From Kudoa neothunni (Eukaryota > Cnidaria), in contig OZ199840.1 of the NCBI GenBank assembly GCA_964304625.1, positions 10,974,001 to 11,038,000 of the forward strand: a stretch of DNA of 64,000 nt. Reading direction: 5' to 3'. The notes beneath the pieces are model-generated. The model made no database searches, had not been told where the DNA came from, and saw only the letters and a list, made by a program, of their open reading frames with translations. Position numbers and translations under genes: made by a program. The first letter of the stretch is position 1; each line of letters opens with the position of its first letter. This document shows positions 25,401 to 37,360 of the stretch, piece by piece.

Positions 25401-27278
25401 GGCACTTGTTTCACATCCTATAATATAGATGAGTTCATAAAGGCCCATAATCGTAAACTGAATGTAATATATTATTTAACAATATGATTTAAATAAAATG
25501 TGGGGTGTGAAAATAGTATTTTTTCTAATATTGTAGGATCCAACTTAATTTTTTTTGGGCGCGCGCTAACACAAGCATGTGAAAAATAAGTCACGACTAA
25601 TCTTTCGCATTTATTTGATGATCCCCAAGGGATTACAAAGAATCGTTTACCTACTGTGTAAGGATTCTAATGTTCATAACTTTTTATCACGGCTCTAAAA
25701 TGAACTAATATAGAGCGTGTGGCTCTCCACTTTGAGAGCTTTTTACGTTATTTTATGGGAATCAATTACAAAATTATTATATTTTCTTCTCATGCCCAAC
25801 GATTAAATAATTATTTTAAAAAATAAATTTTTCTCCTAATCACCTATATAAATAACCATGTAGTAAGAGTAAGAGTAAGCATTATAATATCCATTTTATA
25901 CACTCCTTTCTATATCTCACTGTGAACAAATATAAATTTTAACACAAATTATCTATTATAATGTTTATTATATTTTTGATATTATTTTGTGCAGATAAAA
26001 GTAACAAAATACATCACTATTAACGAATGTTTTTTAGACATGTAGAATATTCAAAATTTCGTCATTCTCATAACCCATTTATATTTTCAGTTTTTGTTTA
26101 TTTAGATCAGAATAAGTATTTTTAGTAGCTATAAATATTTTCAGCCGAAACTGTCTCTTTATGAAAGCAATTATTGAGCGTTATTTTATGAAATGACTCA
26201 TACAAAAGATATTAAGAGTAATTATAAATTGAAAAATGTATCAATAACTGATATAATATTATTGCTAAAATTCTAATAATAATAAAAATAATCTATACCA
26301 ATAAAATTTATTTGTGTAGATTATTAAAAGAAACAACTCAGATAACAAATTAATTAAAAATTATTTTTTTTAATTGCTCAATTTTTAAAACCGAATAAAT
26401 TTAACTTTTTAATTTTAAAAAATATTCTTATAATCTTAGAATCCTCGTTTGGTTGAGATACAATCCATTTGGTCACAAGGTTCAATTCAAATTTTTATCC
26501 ATTTTTCATATGATTAGGAAATTACAAATCAACTGATTAGAATCACACGTTTTTATCATTCATGCGTTCTCAAAAAGGGGTACGCGAACGAGCGTTTCCC
26601 TTACTGTCATTTAGCCTATGCGCACGTTCTATAATATTCATTTTTGGGATTCATCAATATATTTCCGGCTTTTTTAATTTTTAACCAACTAATACTAATG
26701 CCAATCAAGTCGTTAACTATGATAAATTCATGAATTTGGATTTCTTTGTTAAATAGTTAGAATTCATTTCCTATCCAATCATATAATTTACACAAAAGGG
26801 AATCTAAAAAAATTTTTCCATTTTTAATTTTAATTAGAATATTTTAAAAGTATTGGAAATTTTAATTGATTTTCATGAGGTTTTCGTCCGATACACACAA
26901 ATAATCTTTTTCCAAAAAATGGACTCGAAGATTTAAAAAGTACATCGAATTTAAATTATATTTTATGCTGCCAATAAAAATAATAAAGAATTTTTCATGA
27001 ATTGACATATATTACTTTTAAATTAATTAGCCTTTTTAAAGTGTATCAAAAGTCAACATATTTATACACAAAATTGACCGAAGTACATCATTACAATTGT
27101 CAATAATTATTCATACAATAGTATTATGCAAAATATTGAATCATGTTCCAAAATTATAATCGCATCGATAAAAAACCAAAAAAATGGCGTCAAAAAATAA
27201 AATAAATATTTGATAAAAGCTTGAGAGAGTACATCGTGAATATTTAAATCCCACCACCACCACCACCACCATTGTGAT
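22403..27278. other. Long intergenic AT-rich region, no gene recognised
   Basis: Nearly 5 kb without a recognisable exon on either strand. It contains a short (ATC)n run at about 22854-22881 and several isolated open frames (for example 23612-23815 and 23844-24041, both -) with no motif. A somewhat GC-richer patch at 24650-24790 shows no match I can name. Confidence 0.45.
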
Positions 27279-27401
27279 TTAATGGGTCGAATTGAAGGGT
27301 GATCGGACGGTATGGGGTGGTTTTGTTGCATCGATAACGTCCTCCAGTATAGGAAAAAAGCGCGCGCCACACAAAATCAAAAGGAAGAAGAATATAGCCA
27401 T
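27279..27401 (-). CDS. Possible small secreted peptide (40 codons)
   Basis: An ATG at 27401 opens a 40-codon frame that begins MAIFFFLLILCGARFFP, a strong signal-peptide-like core, and ends PFNSTH. It starts eight bases after the stop of the secreted acidic protein gene on the same strand. It may be a separate small gene, part of a 3' UTR, or a remnant of a tandem copy. A (CCA)n run at 27250-27271 follows it. Weak evidence. Confidence 0.25.
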   Translation of the reverse strand: MAIFFFLLILCGARFFPILEDVIDATKPPHTVRSPFNSTH

Positions 27402-27408
27402 TCTGCTG

Positions 27409-27882
27409 TTAAAATATGTGGATAGATTTTTGGTTGTAAATAGGATCACGAGTAATTTTGGGCGCGGGTAATCTACTCCCCAAATCTAAGGGAATAAAAA
27501 ATTTTACATAGGCAACACTTTCCGAGGTGGAATCTATTTGTTTCGGTACAGATAGAGGTGGTGGTACTTGATCAGGAATGACCGCTGGTTTATCATTACC
27601 ATTGGGTTCATTCATTTTCCTTTCTTTATTGTTTGGCTCTTCGTTAGTGTTCTTATCGTCTTTTGTAATGTCCGACTTTTCATCTTTATTCTCTTCTTCG
27701 GACGATTCATTAGGTATTTTGCCCTTATTCTCATTGGCTGGTTTAACATCGGGTTGTTTCTTTTCAGATTGGTCTTTTAAGTTGGCCACTGAAGGATTTT
27801 CATCTTTTTTGACGTCATCCGATGCGGGGATAACCAACCGACAACCGATCAGTACCAAAAGCACCAACAAATAAGCTCGCAT
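27409..27882 (-). CDS. Small secreted Lys/Glu/Asn/Asp-rich protein
   Basis: Single-exon frame of 157 residues. It starts with a clear signal peptide (MRAYLLVLLVLIGCRLVIPA), followed by about 90 residues of low-complexity charged sequence rich in K, E, D, N and P (such as SSEEENKDEKSD), then a less biased C-terminus (VAYVKFFIPLDLGSRLPAPK). Not recognised; likely extracellular and disordered. It diverges from the HIRIP3-like gene, with starts 229 bp apart. Confidence 0.6.
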   Translation of the reverse strand: MRAYLLVLLVLIGCRLVIPASDDVKKDENPSVANLKDQSEKKQPDVKPANENKGKIPNESSEEENKDEKSDITKDDKNTNEEPNNKERKMNEPNGNDKPAVIPDQVPPPLSVPKQIDSTSESVAYVKFFIPLDLGSRLPAPKITRDPIYNQKSIHIF

Positions 27883-28111
27883 ATGTAATATATGTAATTG
27901 TTCTTATGGACCAAATCAACACTTAAACTAAAATATAAATATACGATAAGCAGGATTATACAATTAGATATTACAGTTGTAAAAACTATCACTAGAAACG
28001 GGAAGGAGTTGTTGTTTACAAACCAAACGCAATACGCAAATCTGTGGATAAGTGATAATCTGAACATGCGCATTGAGAATATTGATTGATTATTTGCGAA
28101 AACGTTTAATA

Positions 28112-29044
28112 ATGGATCCTGCAACAGCCAAACGAAAGAGAATTGATTCTGATGGTCTTTCAGTGACAAGTCTCGATGAGAGTAGTCGATCGGTATCGGA
28201 TGTTGAAGATCAAGTTGAAAAACCGGATAAAAAGACTTCAGCCGCCAATGTGGTAACACATTTGTGCGCATTGTTTCCCGCTTCATTCCCCACATTATTT
28301 GATTAGACTGAGAAGCACCGAAAGTTGAACGAATACAAAAAATGTTTGCGAGCAGCTGGTGTTTTTGTGAGTAATTATAACAAATATTTTTCGGATTGCG
28401 AAACTGAGAGTGAGAAAATAAAAAAAATTAAACGAAATCTAATCGATATTGGCCACGACGGATCACGGATTACCTTAAATTCATGCAAAAGTCTTAAAGC
28501 TGCTAATGACGAAAAGCGCGAACTCGAGGAACTTTCCAAAAACACTATCCTAGAAGGTAATTACTATCTTTTAATATTTCATTTGTATATATTGATATAA
28601 AATTTAATTTTTATTAATTAGGGCGCAGACGCTCTCAAACTCATCCTGCCCCCGCCAAATCAACATCTGACAACACCGATGATAACACTGATGATGAAAG
28701 TGATGATCTCAGCGATGACGATAGTGACAACGTGGAGAGTAGCGATGAATTTGTTGGCGATTCGGATGACTATCAAGAAGGCAAATTTAATTAGCATTAA
28801 TGAACAAAAATATAAATTAAATTCTGCTATTAGATAATGAATCTGATGTTGAAAGCAGTAGTGATGTTGAGAAAAAAAGACCAAAAAAATCCAAACGTGC
28901 TATCAAAAGTAAACGCGCCAGGAAAAGAAGGCCAAACTCCAATCAGACACTGATAGTGATGATACTGATACAAGCGACAATGATGTTATAGATAATGAAA
29001 GCGATGAGTCAGACGAGGTGCAGTCCTCTTCGTCAACCGACTAA
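28112..29044 (+). CDS. HIRIP3: HIRIP3-like H2A.Z/H2A-H2B chaperone with CHZ domain
   Basis: Nuclear histone chaperone. Exons: 28112-28252, 28307-28556, 28622-28780, 28834-29044. The second exon carries the CHZ-type region: YKKCLRAAGVFVSNYNKYF, SDCETESEKIKKI, LIDIGHDG, SLKAANDEKRELEELS and LEGRRRSQ, collinear with the human HIRIP3 C-terminal block (YVRACGARRNYKKLL ... RALKEQREEAAE ... GRPRRR). Flanks are acidic Ser/Asp-rich tracts and a Lys/Arg-rich nuclear signal (KKRPKKSKRAIKSKRA), as expected for a histone chaperone. The third intron (28781-28833) is GC-AG. Near 28915-28919 the frame must shift by -1 to reach a sensible C-terminus (KAKLQSDTDSDDTDTSD ... SSSSTD). The start MDPATAKRKR is preferred over an upstream in-frame ATG at 28073. 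Confidence 0.8.
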
Positions 29045-29054
29045 ATTTAATGAT

Positions 29055-29329
29055 TTATTGATTGTGTATTCGAATTATTTCGATATTTTGAACATGTTCG
29101 ATTTCACTGTCGAATTCTGATGTAACTAAAACAAATATATCCGTATTCTGGTTGTTGTGGTTGTTGTGGTTGTTGTTGTTGTTGTTGAAATTTGTTGGCA
29201 ATTTTTTGAGTATTGCGACTGCGTTATCTGAGAGTCGTTCAAATTTGTGCATTATATCGTCCAATAAACATATTAATTTTTGATGGATTAAAGGGTGTAG
29301 TGTTTTTGTCTCGTAGAAATCCGCGATCT
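29055..29329 (-). CDS. Terminal exon of an unassigned gene (Asn-rich)
   Basis: After a TTTTAG acceptor just above 29329, the minus strand is open through IADFYETKTLHPLIHQKLIC, then MHKFERLSDNAVAILKKLP, an Asn/His run encoded by GTT/GTG repeats, and a C-terminus ending IIRIHNQ. The amphipathic helix and exon signal suggest a real 3' exon, but I could not identify the family or find the upstream exons. The tail-to-tail gap to the HIRIP3 stop is 10 bases. Confidence 0.4.
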
Positions 29330-29505
29330 AAAATTTAAACAATAATTAATCCTTTATATGCTATTTTAATCATTTTATTAATAATATAATTAGATGATTA
29401 AATTTATTAATATTTATCAAAATTCAATGAAAAAATTAAAGATTTTTTAATAATGTACAAAATATAAAGTTTATAATAAAATATAAGGTTGTGTATTATT
29501 TAGAG

Positions 29506-30809
29506 CAGAGGTTCTCAACCATTTTTTCAATTTATCCCTCCAACTTTGATATCAAATTCATATTTATTTTATGGGTTTATAGTGATTATGCTAAGAGAGA
29601 GGTTATTTGCACCAAAAATTATTATCTTAAAAGGCAGGTACGCCTGGGTTATGACAATTTTTAATCCCAAAACTCTTACTCACAAGCTGTTTCCGAATTA
29701 AATTTTTCTAATTTATTTTTCACAAATTTCTTTACCCATTGGGATTAGAAATCGTTAAAAATAGTCAAAACTAATGACATTTACACGTTGTTTATCACGC
29801 AGATTGAGACTTTAAGTGTTGTTGTTGTTGTTGTTATTATTATTAGGCTACATCGTAAAAATAAACAAACCATAAGAGAAAGAGACTGTTTATAGTTTTA
29901 TAAATATTCGTTAAACATTTATTACTGAAAATTTTTTAACAATATCTTCCTGCTTATTACTATTGATTACTATTGAGTTTTATAGCCCTGAATAATATAA
30001 TTCCTTAGAGATCATGAGGTGTCACAAACCTTATTCTGTAAGAATTGTCCCTACATAGTTTTGATGTTACTTTATTCATCCCTGCCATTTAAAATTTACC
30101 CAACATTTGAGAAACCCTGATTTAGAGATAAGCTGATTTTTTGATTCAGTTTTTTGCATTATCTTGAGTGAACAATCCTTAAACAATATTTTCCAACCGA
30201 TAGCGTTATTAGTCACTAGTTACTAATTATTGGTAAACATTTTTCGTTTTCAGAAAATTTGATACTGCGTTAAAAATTAATTTTTTTATAAATGAGCGAT
30301 TATTTAGAACGAAAAAATTTGAGAAAAAAATAATCATAAATATGCAATAATGTTTGTTTCGCTGAATTTCGCCAAGTCGAATAAATCATGGTTTCCTCAC
30401 TGATTAATTTAATAGAAGTGACCATTGACATGGTAAATAATATTCAGATGGCACTAATTTTTACTATATTTAATTATGCCTAAACAACTGCTTCGCTCCT
30501 ATGTGTTAGAAATAATTAAATATAGCAGATTATAAAAAATTAAATCTATAAACAATTTGTAAGTAGGAATTGCTGAGATTAAAATTCCACATTGCGCGTG
30601 CGTACATACAGTTTAGGACTGCGCCTCCCAACTATAACTGGACCCTCACCCCTTCGCATACAATATACGATATATGATATACAATAAGGTGTAACTGACT
30701 TAAAATTTATCAAAAATTATTTTCAATTTTATTCGGATCTCGCACCACCTGACCTTAGACTAGAGTTCGCACCCCCTAAGGTGCGGGTGCCTCTAATTGG
30801 GAACCCCTG
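29506..30809. mobile_element. Non-autonomous hAT-like element with terminal inverted repeats
   Basis: The left end CAGAGGTTCTCAACC and the right end, reverse strand, CAGGGGTTCCCAATTAGAGG are typical hAT termini and inverted to each other. The flanks ATTTAGAG (29498-29505) and GTTTAGGA (30810-30817) agree at six of eight positions, fitting an aged 8-bp target duplication. No transposase frame inside. Confidence 0.7.
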
Positions 30810-30817
30810 GTTTAGGA

Positions 30818-33740
30818 CAAGAGTCACCAATGCTTTTGATTGGCGGCGGGTCGCATTTTTGATTTTCATAAGCTTCAGGAGCCGGATTAAATTATAGCTG
30901 GCTTTTTTTCAAAAAAACTGATATAAAAATGAAAAAAGAATAAATACAACAAATAATGAATTTTAGTTTGAATGTGAAACATGAAACTGATTCCTGTCTG
31001 AGAAAAGTTTACCTCAACTCGGTACAAAAACAATAATTACAATCTTAAGAAATGCATTAAGATGTTCAGCTAACAAATGATTGTTGTATCAAGATTTAGT
31101 GTATTTTATTTTTGGGGCCTCAAATGGAATTTCGAACGAATTGCCGTCTATCTTATAATTAAAAAAATCGCGATATTGGTTATATTTTTTGTTGTAATTA
31201 TGAATTACAATTTTTTCGCGCATAAAATTCATAGATTAATACAGTTGAGATTGGATATTGCGTAATATTTGGAACAGTGAAAAAAATTACGTAATGTCTA
31301 TGAACGCGCGTGCGCATAGAATCAGCATGTTTTTTTACACTTGTTTTACATGTTTCTCTTAGTTCTAATCAATATTAATTAATTAATTAATTATCTTATA
31401 TAAGAAAATTATTTCAAGTCAAAAAAAATAAATACGTCGATTTTTATAGACAAATGAGATAATTTTCAATTGATGTCATTTTTTAGATGATAATTTAAAT
31501 ATTTGATTCATTATTGGTGTGAGAACTAAGATTAAAGATGCAGTTGCATGCTTTTCTGAGTTAAAATTGCGTCAAATAATATCAAATGAATACACATTAT
31601 TTTTTTCTAATTTTAAAACAATAAAATCAACATTATATGGATTTTTTTGAAAATAATTGTTGTATTTTTAGTTAAAAAAATCTTTATATTTCCAAAACAA
31701 ATGATTTTTTTGGGGGATGTGTTGGGCACTGGCTCCGCAAGATTAGCGTTTTTATGTTCTTTGCCACCATTTTAGAATTTATTTTGTTCATTCCTGAAAA
31801 ATATATCCAAATCATCGAGGAATTTTTTGGAGGACGATACACAAAAGGTATGTTTTAAACCCTTCGAAGCACCTTGAATTTCAATATTTTCCAATTATTG
31901 ATAATAGCAACTTTTCTACACATAAAAAAGGGTGATACCAAAGTTGTTATGTTTTTTTGATAAATTTTATGATTTGTGTCACTTTCCTTCCTTCAAAATG
32001 TAACTGTTGTTCTGTAATCGCACATAAAACATAGAGGTATCATCAATATTTATTATATATCTTGGACTATAGGTGTTTATCAAATTTTTATTTTCATAGA
32101 TCCACTAATTAATAGATGCAAGAATGCCGCTCGCAGCTTCACTATGAAAATGTTTAAAAATAGTTCCAATCTTTTATTAGAAATTTTCTACGCATCCCTT
32201 GCTTTCTTTATAATTTTGAACTTTATTCTTTTTTGCAATGATAATAAACATTATATGAATAAGTCCCCAGAAATAATGTGATCATTCGTGCGAGTTTTGA
32301 TAAATCATTGACAAACTTCTTCACCTGTGCCGATGAATCTCTTATTTAAATGTCTTTCCTGTTTTCTAAAACGTCTGAATTTTTCAGCTTGATTTCATGA
32401 GAAGGAATTCTGTCAAAATTGAATGTCCTCAAATATGTATATATTCATATATAACAAAAATAACCATATCATTAAGGATAAATTTTTCAACCTTCATTTT
32501 TATGGCACCTTTGATTGTTTTTATTGAGGTTAAACACCGTATTATTCTAATTTTCTCGATAACATCACATTGTTTCCTCTATATATTGAGGGTAAAATTA
32601 CGCAATATCGAGTTACATTAATTTTTTCCTTACGCAATAAAAATTCGGGGACAAATTGAAAATATATTGTTTTATTTTCATTCGTAAATTACTAATCTGC
32701 TAAATGAACTAATAATAATAATAATAATAGTTATTTAAAATTAATCTCGAATGTAATCTTATTACACTCAAGTTGTGTAGATGCTCAGGGGGGTGTCCAT
32801 TTTCCGAGGTTAAAATTTTGTTCCTTTTTGCTTAACCACCATTTGGATATAAATATTAATTGTATAAAATACTAGAAAATATCTAAGGAATGTTAATTAT
32901 TGCTTCATCATTTAAAATTAATAATATCGAACCAATTTAACTCATAAGTTTAAATATCAAGAATTTTAAATTATAAGAAACATAAGAATCAAATTAACCT
33001 TAAATGTGTATCTTATCGAATCATATGTTCTACTCTCCAAATTTTGCAATATTAGCGCGTAGATTTTCTGTTTTAATTTAATTATAATCAAATAAAAACC
33101 ATTATAAGGAACTAAATGAAGAGTCTTTATCGACACTCATTTACTAAAGTAATGTACAGATAACTTTCAACGAACAAATCCAGATAGGTGTGTGCGAATG
33201 TATTAGAATATTAAGGGAGATATCTCAGGTCGTACTTTGGTGACCCCCTGTTTAGGATTATATTTTACTGTGTCTGTAGCCTCATTTTTAATGAATAAAC
33301 AACCCCTTATAAAAGGAATTCAGCTGACCTAAATGTTAAATAATGCGAAAAATAATAAAAAATATTTCATATTTTTTTGGTCAATTAATTTCTTCTTTAA
33401 ATATAAAGATTTTTAATTAAAATTATAAATAAATATAATTAAAGATATACTGAATTCAACAAAAATGATTTATTTTTAGTTGGAATTAAATTATATTAAA
33501 AATAATAATCTATTGCCATAGATTATTCAATAAACAAACTTTTCCCATATTTTTAAAGCAGCATTGAAACATTGAAAAATTTGTGTGATATTGCAAGCAG
33601 ATGCATATACGCTTGTTAAAATATATATATTCTAAAATATAGATTTTATAATATGACTTTATAAACAAGGGAAAATTTTTTAATTAATTTAATCAAAAAT
33701 AGAAATAGCATGTTAAAAAGTGTATACAACAAAATTTATT
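30818..33740. other. Intergenic AT-rich DNA, no gene recognised
   Basis: A block at about 30825-30900 (GGCGGCGGGTCGCATTT) looks like the edge of another repeat, but I see no partner. The remainder has short frames without motifs and no conserved exon. Confidence 0.4.
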
Positions 33741-36700
33741 TTATAAAAAAATAATTTTACTTTCTATTTTGAGTAGAAGGTTCGTAAAATCGTCAGCCAA
33801 CACATTCGATTCCGTTCCCGAACCACTATTTTCTCTCAGAAAACTACTGATAACTAATATTCTGTGAGACAGATTGACCCTAATGTTTGGGTTGTGTTCC
33901 GTAATATCAAGGCACAACATCCATTTCTCAAGGCCAAAAAATAAAAACATTCAATTCCAACTGGTTTTTATAATTAGTCAGCATTTTTTCAAGGTATAAA
34001 TAACATATTTCACTATCGTCCCCATATATATCGATATTATTAATGAGGTAAATAAGAAACATGATCATTGTAAACTCCTTCACTCTGACCTGGTCAACAT
34101 CACATAAGAGCTCTTCATCTGTAACAAATTGTATTGAGTTTGTGCTTGAGATTGAATCCTGTGAATCGTAATTCGATGTGGCAATAGCTACCAAGATTAT
34201 TAAGGGTTCTATATAGACAGAATGTGTGGTATAATTTTGGATAAAATCAACAAGAATTATCCAGTCTTCTGTTTGAAAATGCAGCTCCAACTCCATAGTA
34301 TGGAAATGCTTTTTTTGAAACTCAACAGAATTATGTATAAAATAAATAATTGTGATTATCAAATGATGAGTATGAATTTGAGGTATGAGGTTCAGTTGAC
34401 ACGGAATTCATCAGAGAAATCAATAGTTTCCTAGCGTTATCAATATCTCTTTGAATTAATGAAATCTTGAATGGTAAAGAATCATCATTATAAACAGCAA
34501 GCTTTCACGTAGATATAAAACTATAAAATTATTCAGTATTTGGTATAAAGTTAATTTATGCTCGGCATTGATAGTTTCTTGATACGCTCGATATAACAAA
34601 GTGTCTTTTATTTGAATTACCGAATGATATATTTGACAATTGATCAGTAGGGAAGATTGTAGTGAATCATCTTTACTTTCTTTGATTTTAATAATGTAAT
34701 TCCTTAGAAGAATTTTAATAAAATGGCAACAAATGGCAAAATCCAGTAGGTATTTTGAAAGATTGACTGTTTCCAGTAATTGTTTTAATAGTGGGTAAAT
34801 TAATTTCCACACTATTTATCAACGATACCAATATTTTTCCGACAATCCAGCTATGGGAAGAATCTGCAATCGGAAGCTGCTTCAAATAAATAACAAAAAG
34901 CTGACAGTTCAAAAGAAATACATCCTTATAATCAGCTCTTAAACTTGAAAAAGCAAAATTTTCACTATTAAGAGTGGTTAGTTGTTTTGTAATTAATTCA
35001 TAGATTGATTCTAAAATAATAAAATTTTCCAAAAAATGTTCGTTGACAAGCAACCATTTTATTATCTTTAGATTGTATCCAATGAGTAATTGACATTCAT
35101 TTTGATTTGAGTTGGTTAAAATTTGTGACAGTACGAAATATATATCGTTGATATAATTGGCAAAATTGTTATTTAGCATATTTTCAATTTCCATTTCGAT
35201 GCATAATCTTGAAAGGATTTGGAAATAAGATTTAAGGTAAATTCTAGGAGTTGAGTTGTGTATAATATAGTTTTTAATTTCCATCAGAAATTTAAATAAT
35301 ATCACATAATCCAATTCGATAATATCTAGAGACAACCGATTTCCATAAAGCATCAGTATAGTAGCATATATTTTTTGTTGGTAATAGTTGATAGGGACGA
35401 AAATTTTCGTCGTTGAAAAATGAATCAATAACAAAAAATGGGTTGGGTAGTTGTGCGGAGAAATCATTCGCGATATTCAACTGACACGTTTGAATCATAC
35501 ATTAGAACCTCAGGTCCCATACCTTCATTTAATAAATAAGGCATTTCATCAAGGTAGAAGCCCATGAGAAAGTGACACTCTGGGTCAAAATATGATAACT
35601 CTGAACAGCAAAGTATAACTCTCTGCTGAAAATAAAAACAAGCAATGTTATGAAGAAACAGATATATGTATGTGTGATGATTGTTTTTGAATTTTTCATT
35701 GAGAAATAGAAGTAACTCGTTTGTTTTATGGAAAATTTGAGTTTTATCATTGTGGTTTCCGTTGTTAATGCACTCCATAATGGCGTTTATTATCTGATTC
35801 AACAGTAGTTCATGGTAATTAATTAAGAAATCATCAATGTAGTCGTCGCTCAACAGTACACACTTTAAAAGTAGTCCGAAACAGTTAGGAGGTGCAGAAT
35901 GAAGATATTCACCAAACAGATCCATTTAGCGGAATGGAAATTGGACATAGTTTTGAAGCTTTTATAAGATACTTTAAACATTTCAAGTTTGCCAGTGTAA
36001 TTGGGTAAGATTCCAATGATATCAACGCTTGATATATTTTTTGGTATATAACATTATTCGAAATGGGATAGGTAGAGCTTTCTGAGACCGTCATTTTGTA
36101 ATATCTAAATTTTTGTTTATGTGTTTAAAGTTGAAATTAGATTTACTTTTTGATAAATTCAGCCAAGAGATCGCTTTGTATCTCGCATATTTCGTACGAC
36201 ACCTTGTTTGCTTTTATTATTGATAATTGAGTCGCATAGGTTTATAAAGAGATAGTTAAAATGACCCTGCATATATATCATTGGATAGGTTAATATTTTT
36301 TGAGTAAGATATTTCGCCAAGATTCTCATCAAATCGATGTCAAGTTCCAATTTTGTCAAATAATCATTTAAAATGCCTTGATTAAATAGGTAATATACAA
36401 AAATATTTGAAAGTTTATTATTTTTCTTGGTAAATTTGAAATCAATACAAGAATATTCAAATGATGATTATGTGCATCAGATAAAAGTAGGTTTTTGCAA
36501 ATTTAAAATAAACGGTTCAAAATAATCTGACCATTTCATATCATTGAATTTAATCCTTTCATCAATTAGATTTTATTTGAAACGTTTTTCTCTTGCACAT
36601 CAGCACTAATATTGATACCAACTTTCCATGAAGGTTTCTAAAATATAGTTCACTCAAATAGTATACAAGTTTTACGACGATCTCATTGTGATATTTTAAA

Positions 36701-37360
36701 ATATTGTTCTGCCAATATGTAGAATCAGATTCACAGAAAAATAATCAGCAAATCAATCCACAATTCCAATATGAACAGTTTTTCGCAGTTACCTTCTACA
36801 GGTGTGGGGATGATAAACGACTATTCAGATAATCGCTAGGAATAATCATAACCCAATTCATTATATTTTCAAGTTGGTCCTCATTTTCATAAAAAATTGA
36901 ATAATCAATTTTCTCCAAACTTAAAAGAAGTAAAATAATATCCTCACAAGATGTCATAGAATTGTCTTGATTTTTTATCTTAAATATGTCGACTAGAAAA
37001 CTGGGACAAGTTCAAATCTTTAATTTGACCATCAGTCGAAACTAATTCATTCAGATGGACGTAACAAGTTAGAATCTTTCGGTTTAACACAATTTCGACG
37101 ATATTATCCAGATACTTGTTTTTCAATTGGTTTAAAAGCGATAATATTATATGTGCCCTTTTGTGGCACATTTTCACACAACGAAATTGTTTCACGCATT
37201 CTAATATGCTATCAACGAGCGATTCAAGTTGCTCATCATTATTTATATTGTCTTTGAGGTCTTGGTTGACGCAAAATAAACAAATTGATTTATCTTCATC
37301 ACCACAAAACAAAATATAATCCTGATGAATATTAGAGTGGAACATTCGATTTATAAACAT
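33741..37360 (-). pseudogene. Large unidentified alpha-helical protein, frame-broken gene
   Basis: The minus strand carries consecutive open segments rich in Leu, Ile, Asn and amphipathic helices, starting around 37360 (MFINRMFHSNIHQDYILF) and running through DLFGEYLHSAPPNCFGLLLK, GMGPEVLMYDSN, NICYYTDALWKSVVSRYY, LSRLCIEMEIENML, SWIVGKILVSLIN and DWIILVDFIQNYTTHSVYI to about 33741. A short intron is plausible at about 35480-35515, but elsewhere the reading frame moves by one base without splice signals (near 35920, 35340, 34815 and 34460). Composition suggests a HEAT/ARM-type helical-repeat scaffold. I do not recognise the family. It is either a decaying gene or a real gene with uncorrected indels. 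Confidence 0.5.

Noticed and set aside
27107-27370. 87-residue frame with a Trp run
   Set aside because: The Trp run comes from a (CCA)n repeat read in reverse; no conserved feature.
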